DNA of 64,000 bases from Streptomyces nitrosporeus (GCF_008704555.1 NZ_CP023702.1:4588001-4652000); one strand, 5' to 3'; numbered from the stretch's first letter, positions 40,526 to 49,818 are shown. The notes: generated from the letters alone by a model not told the origin. A program made the numbers and translations.

Positions 40526-41911
40526 ATGAGCACCACGGAGCGTCCCAGGATCCTCGTTGTAGGCGGTGGGTACGTAGGCCTGTACGCAGCTCGTCGCATT
40601 CTGAAGAAGATGCGCTACGGGGAGGCGACCGTCACGGTCGTCGACCCCCGCTCGTACATGACGTACCAGCCCTTCCTCCCCGAAGCTGCGGCCGGCAGCA
40701 TCTCGCCCAGGCATGTCGTCGTCCCGCTGCGGCGCGTCCTGCCCAAGGCCGAGGTCCTGACCGGTCGTGTCACGACCATCGACCAGGACCGCAAGGTCGC
40801 CACCGTCGCGCCGCTCGTCGGCGAGACGTACGAGCTGCCCTTCGACTACCTGGTCATCGCGATGGGCGCGGTCTCCCGTACCTTCCCGATCCCCGGCCTC
40901 GCCGAGCAGGGCATCGGCATGAAGGGCATCGAGGAGTCCATCGGCCTGCGCAACCACGTCCTCGAGCAGCTGGACAAGGCCGACTCGACGACCGACGAGG
41001 AAGTCCGCCGCAAGGCCCTCACCTTCGTCTTCGTGGGCGGCGGGTTCGCCGGTGCGGAGACCATCGGCGAGGTCGAGGACATGGCCCGCGACGCGGCCAA
41101 GTACTACTCCAGCGTGAGCCGCGAGGACATGCGGTTCATCCTGGTCGACGCCGCCGACAAGATCCTTCCCGAGGTCGGCCCGAAGCTGGGCGCGTACGGC
41201 AAGGAGCACCTGGAGAGCCGTGGCGTGGAGGTCTACCTCTCCACCTCCATGGACTCCTGCGTCGACGGCCACGTGGTGCTGAAGAACGGCCTGGAGGTCG
41301 ACTCCAGCACGATCGTGTGGACCGCCGGTGTGAAGCCGAACCCGGCGCTGGCCCGCTTCGGCCTGCCGCTCGGCCCCCGCGGTCACGTGGACACCTCCGA
41401 GAAGCTCCAGGTGCAGGGCACCGACTACATCTGGGCCGCGGGCGACAACGCCCAGGTCCCGGACATGGTCGGCCGCCGTGCGGGCAACCCCAACGCCTGG
41501 TGCCCGCCGAACGCCCAGCACGCGCTGCGTCAGGCCAAGGTCCTCGGCGACAACGTCATCTCCGGCATGCGGGGCTTCCCGCAGAAGGAGTACAGCCACG
41601 CCAACAAGGGTGCGGTCGCCGGTCTCGGCCTGCACAAGGGCGTCGCGATGATCGTCATGGGCAAGATGAAGATCAAGGTCAAGGGCCGTCTCGCCTGGTA
41701 CATGCACCGTGGCTACCACGGCATGGCGATGCCGACCTGGAACCGCAAGATCCGGATCTTCGCCGACTGGACGCTCGCGATGTTCCTCAAGCGCGAGGTC
41801 GTCTCGCTCGGCGCCATGGAGACGCCCCGCGAGGAGTTCTACGAGGCCGCCAAGCCGAGCCCCGCGCCGGCCGCCGCCAAGCCCGAGGGTGAGAAGGCCA
41901 AGGCCTCCTGA
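40526..41911 (+). CDS. ndh: Type II NADH dehydrogenase
   Basis: A 461-residue flavoprotein that oxidises NADH and reduces menaquinone without pumping protons, bound to the inner face of the membrane. The FAD fold is RILVVGGGYVGLYAARRILK and the NADH fold is FVFVGGGFAGAETIGEVEDM. YIWAAGDNAQVPD is the second FAD-binding loop, and the C-terminal amphipathic part (RIFADWTLAMFLKREVVSL) should sit in the membrane surface. The start MSTTERPRIL at 40526 has AAAGGGGG some 15 bases upstream, a little far; no better start is seen. Two Rex-like sites upstream fit NADH-responsive control. Confidence 0.95.
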   Translation: MSTTERPRILVVGGGYVGLYAARRILKKMRYGEATVTVVDPRSYMTYQPFLPEAAAGSISPRHVVVPLRRVLPKAEVLTGRVTTIDQDRKVATVAPLVGETYELPFDYLVIAMGAVSRTFPIPGLAEQGIGMKGIEESIGLRNHVLEQLDKADSTTDEEVRRKALTFVFVGGGFAGAETIGEVEDMARDAAKYYSSVSREDMRFILVDAADKILPEVGPKLGAYGKEHLESRGVEVYLSTSMDSCVDGHVVLKNGLEVDSSTIVWTAGVKPNPALARFGLPLGPRGHVDTSEKLQVQGTDYIWAAGDNAQVPDMVGRRAGNPNAWCPPNAQHALRQAKVLGDNVISGMRGFPQKEYSHANKGAVAGLGLHKGVAMIVMGKMKIKVKGRLAWYMHRGYHGMAMPTWNRKIRIFADWTLAMFLKREVVSLGAMETPREEFYEAAKPSPAPAAAKPEGEKAKAS

Positions 41912-41960
41912 AGGCCCGGGCCTCCTGGCCCCCCGGCGCCTCGGGCGCCCGTACGTCACC

Positions 41961-42000
41961 GAAGGGACCGTCCGCCATCCGTGGTGCGGACGGTCCCTTC
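41961..42000 (+). terminator. Hairpin terminator after ndh
   Basis: GAAGGGACCGTCCGC (41961-41975) pairs over 15 bases with GCGGACGGTCCCTTC (41986-42000), 50 bases past the stop. Confidence 0.88.
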
Positions 42001-42007
42001 GGGGTTC

Positions 42008-42042
<35 letters not shown>

Positions 42043-42250
42043 CCGCCCCCCGCCCCCGCCCTCGGCCGGTGAAGTGGGTGGTTGATGCAGGTATTTTGCC
42101 GTTCCGTTGCGTTCCGCCGGGATGACGGAGTGTCGCGGCGCTGTTGTCGTTCACGGACCTCGCCGCGCCACCGAGGTGTCGTGGCCTGGTTCATGCATGG
42201 TTGTGCGAATTTGGGCATGTTCGGGAAACACCACCACGGAGGTGTACGCC

Positions 42251-43552
42251 ATGGCAGACGCCGCGTCGCGGCTGACGGCTCTCGCCGAGGAGCTGCTGGG
42301 AGAACCACTGCCGGTCCGGATCCGGGCCTGGGACGGCAGCGAATCAGGCCCCCCGGGCGCGCCCGTGCTCGTCCTGCGCCATCGCCGTGCCCTGCGCAGG
42401 CTGCTCTGGAAGCCGGGTGAACTGGGCCTGGCGCGCGCCTGGGTGGCCGGTGAGATCGACGTCGACGGTGACCTGTACACCGCTCTGGACTCGCTGGCCG
42501 CGCTGATCTGGGAACGCGGCGACACCGAGGGGGCCGTGCACCCCGTCCGCGACCCGAAGGTGCGCGCGTTCGCCCGTGGCCTGGTCGCGCTGGCCGGTCC
42601 CTGGCCGCCCCCGCCCCCGCCCGCCGAGGAGGTCCGCCGCCGCACCGGCCCGCTGCACACCAAGCGGCGCGACAAGGAGGCCATCAGCCACCACTACGAC
42701 GTGGGCAACGACTTCTACGCCCTGGTGCTGGGGCCGTCCATGGTGTACTCCTGCGCCTACTGGCAGGAGGGCGGCACGCTGGAGGAGGCCCAGCGCGACA
42801 AGCTGGACCTGGTCTGCCGCAAGCTGGCGCTGAAGGAGGGCGACCGCCTCCTGGACGTCGGCTGCGGCTGGGGCTCCATGGCCATCCACGCCGCACGCGA
42901 GTACGGTGCCCGGGTCACCGGCGTCACCCTCTCCGCGGAACAGGCGGCCTTCGCCCGCAAGCGCATCGCGGAGGAGGGCCTCACCGACCGGATCGAGATC
43001 CGGGTCCAGGACTACCGGGACGTCCGGGACGGTCCGTACGACGCCATCTCCTCCATCGGCATGGCCGAGCACGTCGGCTCGGTCCGCTTCCGCGAGTACG
43101 CCGACGACCTGTACGCCCTCCTCAGACCCGGCGGCCGGCTCCTCAACCACCAGATCGCCCGGCGCCCGGAGAAGGACGAGGCGGCGTACCGCATCGACGA
43201 GTTCATCGACGCCTATGTCTTCCCCGACGGCGAACTCGCCCCGGTGGGCCGCACCGTGGCCACCCTGGAGGAGGCCGGGTTCGAGGCGCGGGACGTCGAG
43301 GCGATCCGTGAGCACTACGCCCTGACGCTCCGCCGCTGGGTGGCCAACCTGGAGCAGCACTGGCAGGAGGCCGTACGGGCGACCTCGCCCGGCCGCGCCC
43401 GGGTCTGGCGGCTGTACATGGCGGCCTCCGCGCTCTCCTTCGAACGCAACAGGATCGGCGTCAACCAGATCCTCGCGGTCCGCCCCCGGGAGGACGGTGC
43501 CTCCCCGATGCCCCTGCGGGCCCGTGACTGGACGGCCTCGGCCCCGGGCTGA
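42251..43552 (+). CDS. cfa: Cyclopropane-fatty-acyl-phospholipid synthase
   Basis: A 433-residue SAM-dependent enzyme that adds a methylene bridge across double bonds in membrane phospholipid acyl chains. The N-terminal lipid-binding domain reads RHRRALRRLLWKPGELGLAR; the catalytic part has HYDVGNDFYALVLGPSMVYS, SAM motif LLDVGCGWGSMAIHAA and the active-site region SIGMAEHVGSVRF, typical of CFA synthases and mycolic cyclopropanases. GGAGGT is at ideal spacing from the ATG at 42251. It ends in a strong hairpin shared with the convergent DUF5954 gene. Membership of the CFA family is sure; whether it cyclopropanates or methylates (as in tuberculostearate synthesis) is less certain. Confidence 0.92.
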   Translation: MADAASRLTALAEELLGEPLPVRIRAWDGSESGPPGAPVLVLRHRRALRRLLWKPGELGLARAWVAGEIDVDGDLYTALDSLAALIWERGDTEGAVHPVRDPKVRAFARGLVALAGPWPPPPPPAEEVRRRTGPLHTKRRDKEAISHHYDVGNDFYALVLGPSMVYSCAYWQEGGTLEEAQRDKLDLVCRKLALKEGDRLLDVGCGWGSMAIHAAREYGARVTGVTLSAEQAAFARKRIAEEGLTDRIEIRVQDYRDVRDGPYDAISSIGMAEHVGSVRFREYADDLYALLRPGGRLLNHQIARRPEKDEAAYRIDEFIDAYVFPDGELAPVGRTVATLEEAGFEARDVEAIREHYALTLRRWVANLEQHWQEAVRATSPGRARVWRLYMAASALSFERNRIGVNQILAVRPREDGASPMPLRARDWTASAPG

Positions 43553-43563
43553 CCCCCGCGTGC

Positions 43564-43598
43564 GGGGGCCGGTGCCCGCCCCGCCGGCACCGGCCCCC
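43564..43598. terminator. Bidirectional hairpin terminator
   Basis: GGGGGCCGGTGCC (43564-43576) pairs perfectly with GGCACCGGCCCCC (43586-43598), nine-base loop, between converging genes. Confidence 0.88.
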
Positions 43599-43641
43599 TC
43601 GGGCCTCCGGAGAGAAAGGGAGCTGGGAGACCCGAGGGCCC

Positions 43642-44772
43642 TCAGGTCCGCTTCCTGCTCGCCCTGCGCTCCTCGACCGCCTCCCGGCGCTTGACCTCCT
43701 GCTCCCACAGGGCCTGGAACTGCAAGGCCCGCTCATCGAGTTCGAGCGGCTCGTCCTCCTCCTTCCACAGCCCCTGCTCCTTCAGCAGGCGCACATGGAC
43801 CTCCACCGGAGGCTCCGGGTCGAAATCGCTGGGACGCGGTCCCTCCGGCCCGTCGGGGCCGACCCGGACCAGCCGCTCGACCCGGGTGACGCGGAAACGG
43901 TATCCGTCCACGCTCAGGGTGTTGCAGCGCTTCTCGTCCAGCACGTCGGCCGCGCGCGCGTACTCCGCCCGTTTCCCGTCCGGGAGATCCATGGTGAACG
44001 GGGCCATCACCCGCAGCCAGCTCGCCAGGCCGTCCCGGGCCTCCTGCGGCGTCACGTCCGCCGACCCCGGATTGTGCGGGGTCCACCGTCCGTCCGTCCG
44101 CTCGGAGATCATGAAGACGGGCGGCAGCAGCACCCCGCCGGGATACTCCACGGCGGCACGCAACGCGTCCTCCCGGACCTCCGGACCGGCGCCGGGCGAG
44201 GTGCCGATGAACCGCACGAGGTCCAGCTTGAGCAGACTGTCCGACAGCCCGGTGCTGATGTACGGATCGACGACGAACCCCTTGGTGCGGGAACGCGTCC
44301 GGTGGTTCGCGCCGGTCTCCGCGGGGTCGGGGTCGGGGTCCGAGGGGCGGGGCGGTTCGGGGCCGCCGTTGCCCATGCGGATGAACTTGGCGGCGCGCAC
44401 GATCCGGAACCGCTCGCCGAGGACGCGGATCTCGTCCACGACTTCCCGGTCCATCCGCAGCGCCGCCGCCATCCACGTCTTCTGCGCCTTCTTCTCCCCG
44501 GCCTCCCCGGCCGCCGAGGAACGCAGACGGAAGTGCGAACCCAGCGAGTCCCGGGCGCCCTGGGGGGTGTCGGTGCCGTATTCGGACAACTCCCAGCCGC
44601 CGGCCTCGTGCTCCCTGGCGTGGAAGAACTCCGCCAGGCCCACACCCATCAGATCGGGGTAGAGCTCGCGTGCCTGCCAGGCCTCCTGCTCGGCGAAGGC
44701 GGCGATGGGCCCTTCCTGCGGGGCGACCCGGAAGGTGAGATAGCCGGGCGCCCTGTCCCTGTAACCGGTCAT
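43642..44772 (-). CDS. DUF5954 protein with two internal repeats
   Basis: A 376-residue cytoplasmic protein. It contains the same unit twice: GYGTDTPQGARDSL-like (YGTDTPQGARDSLGSHFRLR), then ERFRIVRAAKFIRMG and EPPRPSDPDPDP at about residues 65-150; and DVTPQEARDGLASWLRVMAP, then YRFRVTRVERLVRVG and GPRPSDFDPEPP at about residues 235-320. This fits DUF5954, found in streptomycetes with no known role. No catalytic residues, signal or membrane segment are recognised. The ATG is at 44770-44772. It is convergent with cfa. Confidence 0.78.
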   Translation of the reverse strand: MTGYRDRAPGYLTFRVAPQEGPIAAFAEQEAWQARELYPDLMGVGLAEFFHAREHEAGGWELSEYGTDTPQGARDSLGSHFRLRSSAAGEAGEKKAQKTWMAAALRMDREVVDEIRVLGERFRIVRAAKFIRMGNGGPEPPRPSDPDPDPAETGANHRTRSRTKGFVVDPYISTGLSDSLLKLDLVRFIGTSPGAGPEVREDALRAAVEYPGGVLLPPVFMISERTDGRWTPHNPGSADVTPQEARDGLASWLRVMAPFTMDLPDGKRAEYARAADVLDEKRCNTLSVDGYRFRVTRVERLVRVGPDGPEGPRPSDFDPEPPVEVHVRLLKEQGLWKEEDEPLELDERALQFQALWEQEVKRREAVEERRASRKRT

Positions 44773-44845
44773 GTACGCACTGTGCCCGAAGCGGACGGGG
44801 CTCCGCCGGGGAACGGGAAAACGGAGGCGGGTGTACGGGAGTTCG

Positions 44846-44972
44846 CACAGGCGGGCGCCCGGGAGCCCGTACGGGCACGGCGGGTGTCCGGGAGCCGGGT
44901 ACAGCCACAGGCGGGCGCCCGGGAGTCCGTACGGGCAGGCGCGCGGAAGCGCCCGTACAGGCGGGTGCCCGG
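44846..44972. repeat. Long intergenic direct repeats, 60-bp period
   Basis: A 32-bp unit at 44846-44877 recurs at 44906-44937 with one mismatch, exactly 60 bases on, and partly at 44956-44972 (CAGGCGGGTGCCCGG). Each unit contains the palindromes GGGCGCCC and TGCCCGTACGGGCA or a close variant. No convincing gene is present in the 270-bp gap. Confidence 0.8.
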
Positions 44973-44985
44973 CTCCTCGCGCGCA

Positions 44986-45020
44986 CGGGTGCCCGGCCGG
45001 AAGGTCCGGCCGGGCACCCG
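44986..45020 (-). terminator. Terminator of the second ABC operon
   Basis: A perfect 16-bp stem, 44986-45001 with 45005-45020 (CGGGTGCCCGGCCGGA and its partner), with a tight three-base loop, 22 bases past the permease stop. Confidence 0.88.
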
Positions 45021-45042
45021 CGGCCCTGTACCGGGCCCGCCG

Positions 45043-47571
45043 CTATTCGGTCTTGATCGCCGTCAGCATGTTCAGCTTCGCGCCGCTGCGGGCCGGCCAC
45101 AGGGAGGCCAGCACCCCCACCAGCCCTGCCAGCACCAGGAAGACCGCGATCCGGTCCCATGGGAGGACCAGGGCGTAGCCGGGGACCGAGGACGACACCG
45201 TCTTGCCGACCGCCCAGCCGAGGAACATGCCGAGCCCGACACCGATCACCGCCCCGAAGAGCGAGATGACCACGGCCTCCAGCCGGATCATGCGCTTGAC
45301 GCGCCGCCGGTCGAGCCCGATCGCCCGCAGCATGCCGATCTCCTGCTGACGTTCGAAGACCGACATCGCCAGCGTGTTGACGACACCGAGGACCGCGATC
45401 ACCAGGGCCATCGCCAGCAGCGCGTACATGATGTTCATCGCCGTGTTGACGAACCCGCCGAACATGTCCCGGATGCCCTGGCGGTCCATGACGCTCATCG
45501 CCGGGTTGTCACCCAGGGCGTCGACGATGGCCTGCTCGTTGGCCGCGCTCTGGCCGCCGTCCATGGCCAGCCAGACCTCGACGATCTGGGGGAGGCTCTC
45601 GTGCCGGTCGGCCACGTCCTTGGCGAGCAGCACGGGGGAGAGGAACTCGTTGCCCTCGTAGAGCGCCCCGACCTTCAGGTTCTCCTTCTTCTCGTCCTGG
45701 AACTCCACGGCCACGCTGTCGCCGGTCTTCCAGCCCCGTGACTTCGCCGTGTCGGCGGCGACGGCGATCGCGCCGTCGCCCAGGGAGTCCAGCGAGCCGG
45801 AGACCGTCGTGAGCGCGAACACCTTCTCGATGTCGCCGGGGGTGACCGCGGACGCCGAGACGCCCCCGTCCCCGACGGTCAGCCAGACCGCCTGCTGCGG
45901 GGAGACGGCGGCGACGCCGTCCGCCTTCGACAGGGCGGTGAGGGCGGACTCGTCGAGCGGCTCACCGCTGGCCATCGAGACCATGTAGTCGGCGCGGATG
46001 TTGTCCGTGGTCATCTTGTCCACGGCCCGGCCCAGGGTCACACCGAGCACCGAGATGCCGGTGACCAGGGTGAGGCCGATCGCCAGCGCGGAGGCGGTGG
46101 CCCCGGTACGGCGCGGGTTGCGGACCGCGTTCTGCGCGGCCAGCTTGCCGGAGACCCCGAAGACCTTCCGCAGCAGCGGGCGCGCCAGCGCGATCACCGG
46201 ACGCGAGAGCAGCGGGATCAGCACGATGACACCGAGCAGCGCGAGGAAGGCGCCCCCGGCGACGAGCGCGCGGCCGGTGTCGGTGCTCCGGGTCGAGCCG
46301 GCGACGACCACGGCGGCGCCGAGCAGGGCGAGCACCCCGCCGACCGAGTTCCGCAGGACCAGCGACCTGGTGGTGGCCACCGCGTGCACACTGCTCATCG
46401 CCGCCACCGGCGGGACCTTCGCCGCGCGCCGGGCCGGCAGCCAGGCGGCGACCACGGTGACCAGGATGCCGACGACGAAGGCGGAGACGACGGCGGTGGG
46501 GGAGACGACCAGCGGTCCCGCGGGGATCTTCCCGCCGAACGCGCCCATCGCCGAACGCAGTCCGATCGCGAGGCCGAGACCGAGCAGGAGGCCGGTCACC
46601 GAGGCGATCAGCCCGACCACGCCCGCCTCCAGGAGGACGGCGCGCTTGACCTGGCGCCGGGAGGCGCCGACCGCCCGCATCAGGGCGAGTTCCCGGGTGC
46701 GCTGGGAGACCAGCATGGTGAAGGTGTTGGCGATCAGGAAGACGCCGACGAACAGCGCGATGCCGGCGAAGGACAGCAGGATGGTGTTGAGCCCCTTGAG
46801 GCCCGCCTCGGTCATGTCGGCTTCCTCGGCCGCGAGCGCCGCGCCCGTCTTGGCCTCCGCGTCCTTCGGCAGCAGCGGTTCCACGGCGGCCAGCAGCCGC
46901 TCGTCCGAGGCGCCGGGGGCGGCGACGACGGTGACGTCCCGGAACTCGCCGGGCCGCAGGTAGAGCCGCTGGGCGACCTCGGTGTCGAAGAGGACCAGGC
47001 TGCCGCCCGCGTTGACCGCGCCGTCCTCGGTGGTGAAGACACCGGCCAGGGTGTACTCCTTCACCGGGCCGGTCGTGGCGACCCGCACCTTCTCGCCGAC
47101 GGTGTACTCGCCCTTGCGGGCGGTCTCCTCGTCGAGGGCGATCTGGCCGTCCTCCACCGGGCCGGTGCCGTCGGTGAAGTCGTACTGGCGGTCCTCACCG
47201 TTCTCGCCGGGGGTGAAGTTGGAGCCGGTGTTGGACCAGCCGTTGCCGATCAGCTTGCCGTCGGGGCCGGCGACGCCGGCGAAACCGGAGACCCGGCCGG
47301 TGGCCTCGGCGACCCCGTCCAGGTCCCGGATCTTCTCCAGGGTGGCCTCGTCGACGGCGGCGGTCTCCTCGTCGCCGCGCTCGGCCCAGGTGGTGACGGC
47401 CACGGCGACGTCGTCGTAGCTCTTCCTGGCCTGGTTGTGGAAGGCGTTGCCGAGGGTGTCGGTGAAGACCAGGGTGCCGGAGACGAAGGCGACGCCGAGC
47501 ATCACGGCGAGCACGGTCATCAGCAGTCTGGCCTTGTGCGCGAGGACGTTGCGCACAGCGGTACGGAACAT
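45043..47571 (-). CDS. FtsX/MacB-type ABC permease, second copy
   Basis: An 842-residue permease with the same plan as the one at 13490. The N-terminal helix is ARLLMTVLAVMLGVAFVSGT; two large ectodomains and two sets of membrane helices follow, with SQRTRELALMRAVGASRRQV in the first half and ERQQEIGMLRAIGLDRRRVK near the end as ATPase-contact helices. It lies 57 bases after the ATPase gene. No clear ribosome site is seen before the ATG (GGAA only). Cargo unknown; envelope stress sensing or peptide/antibiotic handling is usual for the group. Sequence similarity to the first copy points to an old duplication. Confidence 0.92.
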   Translation of the reverse strand: MFRTAVRNVLAHKARLLMTVLAVMLGVAFVSGTLVFTDTLGNAFHNQARKSYDDVAVAVTTWAERGDEETAAVDEATLEKIRDLDGVAEATGRVSGFAGVAGPDGKLIGNGWSNTGSNFTPGENGEDRQYDFTDGTGPVEDGQIALDEETARKGEYTVGEKVRVATTGPVKEYTLAGVFTTEDGAVNAGGSLVLFDTEVAQRLYLRPGEFRDVTVVAAPGASDERLLAAVEPLLPKDAEAKTGAALAAEEADMTEAGLKGLNTILLSFAGIALFVGVFLIANTFTMLVSQRTRELALMRAVGASRRQVKRAVLLEAGVVGLIASVTGLLLGLGLAIGLRSAMGAFGGKIPAGPLVVSPTAVVSAFVVGILVTVVAAWLPARRAAKVPPVAAMSSVHAVATTRSLVLRNSVGGVLALLGAAVVVAGSTRSTDTGRALVAGGAFLALLGVIVLIPLLSRPVIALARPLLRKVFGVSGKLAAQNAVRNPRRTGATASALAIGLTLVTGISVLGVTLGRAVDKMTTDNIRADYMVSMASGEPLDESALTALSKADGVAAVSPQQAVWLTVGDGGVSASAVTPGDIEKVFALTTVSGSLDSLGDGAIAVAADTAKSRGWKTGDSVAVEFQDEKKENLKVGALYEGNEFLSPVLLAKDVADRHESLPQIVEVWLAMDGGQSAANEQAIVDALGDNPAMSVMDRQGIRDMFGGFVNTAMNIMYALLAMALVIAVLGVVNTLAMSVFERQQEIGMLRAIGLDRRRVKRMIRLEAVVISLFGAVIGVGLGMFLGWAVGKTVSSSVPGYALVLPWDRIAVFLVLAGLVGVLASLWPARSGAKLNMLTAIKTE

Positions 47572-47628
47572 GTCGTCAATTCCAGGGAGGAGTGGGGAAG
47601 GCGGAGGGGGAGGGCGGCAGCCGGACGG

Positions 47629-48396
47629 TCAGCTGGTACGGCCCTTCGCGTCGAACGCCTTCATCCGGTCCAGCACCGCCTCGGCGGTGGGGCGCGGCAT
47701 CTCGTCGACGATCGCGCCGTCGGCGAGGAAGATCACCCGGTCCGAGTAGGAGGCGGCGACCGGGTCGTGGGTGACGATCACCACGGTCTGGCCCAGCTCG
47801 CGTACCGAGTTGCGCAGGAAGCCGAGCACCTCGGCGCCGGAGCGGGAGTCCAGGTTCCCGGTCGGCTCGTCACCGAAGATGATCTCCGGCTGGGAGGCCA
47901 GGGCGCGGGCCACGGCGACGCGCTGCTGCTGGCCGCCGGAGAGCTCGGTGGGGCGGTGCTTCAGGCGCTCGGCCAGGCCCACCATGCCGATGACCTTCTG
48001 GAGCCACGCGGCGTCCGGCTTACGGCCGGCGATGTCCATGGGCAGGGTGATGTTCTCCAGCGCCGTCAGGGTCGGCAGCAGGTTGAACGCCTGGAAGATG
48101 AAGCCGATCTTGTCCCGGCGGAGCTGGGTGAGCTGCTTGTCCTTCAGGGTCCCGAGTTCCGTGTCGCCGATGCGCACCGAGCCGCTGCTGAAGCTGTCGA
48201 GGCCGGCCACGCAGTGCATCAGCGTGGACTTCCCGGAGCCCGAGGGGCCCATGATCGCGGTGAACTCGCCCTGCGGGAAGTCGACGGACACCCGGTCCAG
48301 GGCGACGACCTGGGTCTCACCCTGGCCGTAGACCTTCGACAGCTCCGTGGCGCGGGCGGCGACCGCGGTGGTGCGGTGGACGGCGGTGGTGGTCAC
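47629..48396 (-). CDS. ABC transporter ATP-binding subunit, second MacB/LolD-type copy
   Basis: A 255-residue ATPase. Walker A is GPSGSGKST, the Q loop FIFQAFNLLPTLTALENI, the signature LSGGQQQRVAVARALASQPE and Walker B IIFGDEPTGNLDSR. GTG at 48394-48396 (VTTTAVHRTTAVAARATELS) is chosen for the AGGAGA ten bases upstream. It works with the permease gene downstream. Compared with the ATPase at 12705, the two differ mainly in the first 30 residues and in scattered surface positions, so specificity probably lies in the permeases. Confidence 0.93.
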   Translation of the reverse strand: MTTTAVHRTTAVAARATELSKVYGQGETQVVALDRVSVDFPQGEFTAIMGPSGSGKSTLMHCVAGLDSFSSGSVRIGDTELGTLKDKQLTQLRRDKIGFIFQAFNLLPTLTALENITLPMDIAGRKPDAAWLQKVIGMVGLAERLKHRPTELSGGQQQRVAVARALASQPEIIFGDEPTGNLDSRSGAEVLGFLRNSVRELGQTVVIVTHDPVAASYSDRVIFLADGAIVDEMPRPTAEAVLDRMKAFDAKGRTS

Positions 48397-48579
48397 AGGG
48401 ATTCTCCTGGGTCGGTGAGGCGTGGGCGGTCCGTGGCCGCTGGGGAACCCTCCCATCGTCCCGGCCGTTCTCCTCGGGGGCGTCAGTCCCCGTACCCGTT
48501 CCCGGGGCCCTCTTGAGTCGCACCACCGGGGCGGCGGCGTACTCCTCGGGTATGACACCGACCCTGAGGGGTTCCGTCC

Positions 48580-49599
48580 TCAGCGGGGCGGGGCGGTCGA
48601 TCCGCGGGGGACCAGCCGGGCCGCCGCGTCCTCGAAACCGGGGGCCGACCCCTCGTCCACCATCGTCAGCAGGGTGCGTGCCGCGTGGGCCCCGTACGCC
48701 GGGATGTCCCGGCTCAGCGCCGTCAGCGCGGGCCGTACGACCCGGGACAGCTGGGAGTCGTCCCAGGCGACGAGCGAGAGGTCGGCGGGCACGTCCAGGC
48801 CCATTTCCTGGGCGACCGAGAGCCCGGCGACGGCCATGATGTCGTTGTCGTAGATGACGGCGGTCGGCCGCGCGGGCGCGCTGACCAGGCGGCGGGTGGC
48901 GTGTGCGCCCTCGTCGCCGGAGTAGTCGGTGTGGACGACCACCGGTTCCTCCAGGCCCAGTCCGGCGCTGATCTCCCGCTGGGCGCGGTCGCGCAGCCGG
49001 GTGTGGACCAGTTCCGGCAGCCCGGCGACCCTGGCGATCCGGCGGTGGCCGAGCGCGGCGAGGTAGGTCAGGGTGTCGCGCAGCGCCGCGGAGTCGTCCG
49101 ACCACACCGGGGTGAGGGAGCCGGCCGCCGAGGGGTGGCCGATGACCACGGCCGGCAGGCCCAGCCCGGCGACCCCCTCGATGCGCGGGTCCCGGTCGCG
49201 TACGTCCGCGAGGAAGACCCCGTCGACCCGGCCCTCGCCCCACCACCGCTCGTACATCTCCAGTTCCTGTTCCGGGTCGGTGACGACCTGGAGCAGCAAG
49301 GCGCAGCCGCGGGTGGCCAGTTCGGTCTCGATGCCGCTGATCAGCTCCATGAAGAACGGTTCGACGCCCAGCATCCGGGCCGGCCGGCACAGGGCCAGCC
49401 CGACGGTGTCGGCGCGTGCCCGGGTGAGGGCGCGGGCCGCGCTGTTGGGCCGCCAGCCGATCTCCTGGGCGATGGCCTTGATCGAGGCACGGGTCGCCGG
49501 GGAGACGCCCGGCCGGTCGTTCAGGGCGTAGGACACCGCGACTTTGGAGACCCCCGCACGGCGCGCGATGTCAGCGATCGTGGGGCGGTGTTTGGGCAT
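48580..49599 (-). CDS. LacI-family repressor of the mannoside operon
   Basis: A 339-residue regulator. The HTH is TIADIARRAGVSKVAVSYAL with hinge RPNSAARALTRARADTVGLA, then a periplasmic-binding-protein-like core with GVFLADVRDRDPRIEGV, AVIYDNDIMAVAGLSVAQEM and SLVAWDDSQLSRVVRPALTA. It is divergent from the Opp-type transporter/beta-mannosidase operon, and a perfect GGGAGCGCTCCC palindrome lies between them, so it should repress that operon until a manno-oligosaccharide or related sugar binds. The ATG at 49597-49599 has GAGG upstream; an earlier in-frame GTG at 49647 would add a TTA codon and is less likely. Confidence 0.9.
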   Translation of the reverse strand: MPKHRPTIADIARRAGVSKVAVSYALNDRPGVSPATRASIKAIAQEIGWRPNSAARALTRARADTVGLALCRPARMLGVEPFFMELISGIETELATRGCALLLQVVTDPEQELEMYERWWGEGRVDGVFLADVRDRDPRIEGVAGLGLPAVVIGHPSAAGSLTPVWSDDSAALRDTLTYLAALGHRRIARVAGLPELVHTRLRDRAQREISAGLGLEEPVVVHTDYSGDEGAHATRRLVSAPARPTAVIYDNDIMAVAGLSVAQEMGLDVPADLSLVAWDDSQLSRVVRPALTALSRDIPAYGAHAARTLLTMVDEGSAPGFEDAAARLVPRGSTAPPR

Positions 49600-49709
49600 G
49601 CGACCTCGCTTAACCGGTTCGTGATCTGAAGCGCATCCTAACCACACCCTCTGACCTGCGTCTTCGGATACAGGTCCAGACCTCTCGGAGATCTGCGGGA
49701 AAAGTCATG

Positions 49710-49723
49710 TGGGAGCGCTCCCG
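49710..49723 (+). promoter_or_regulatory. LacI-type operator TGGGAGCGCTCCCG
   Basis: GGGAGCGCTCCC (49711-49722) is a perfect palindrome of the kind bound by Streptomyces LacI-family sugar repressors. It ends five bases before the -35 box of the transporter operon. Confidence 0.85.
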
Positions 49724-49728
49724 CTCTC

Positions 49729-49757
49729 TTGACACCGTCTTGGGCCGCACATACCTT
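49729..49757 (+). promoter_or_regulatory. Promoter of the mannoside transport operon
   Basis: TTGACA (49729-49734), 17-base spacer, TACCTT (49752-49757). A perfect -35 hexamer is rare in this window. Start of transcription would be near 49764, about 55 bases before the first gene. Confidence 0.8.
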
Positions 49758-49818
49758 TCCGGCACTTACCCGGTTCAGTAACTCCGCTCGCAGGGACGGC
49801 GGGGGAAAAGGAGGGGCC

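Noticed and set aside
44846..44972. CRISPR-like array
   Set aside because: Only two full units, spacers are themselves GC-rich repeat remnants, and no cas genes exist in the window.
44769..45017. 82-codon minus-strand frame with repeated RAPxC-like phrases
   Set aside because: The repetition comes from the 60-bp-period DNA repeats; no ribosome site and third-position GC does not fit a gene.
49600..49647. Extended GTG start of the LacI gene, which would add a TTA codon and bldA dependence
   Set aside because: The ATG at 49599 has a ribosome site and begins right before the canonical LacI HTH; the extension has no family match.
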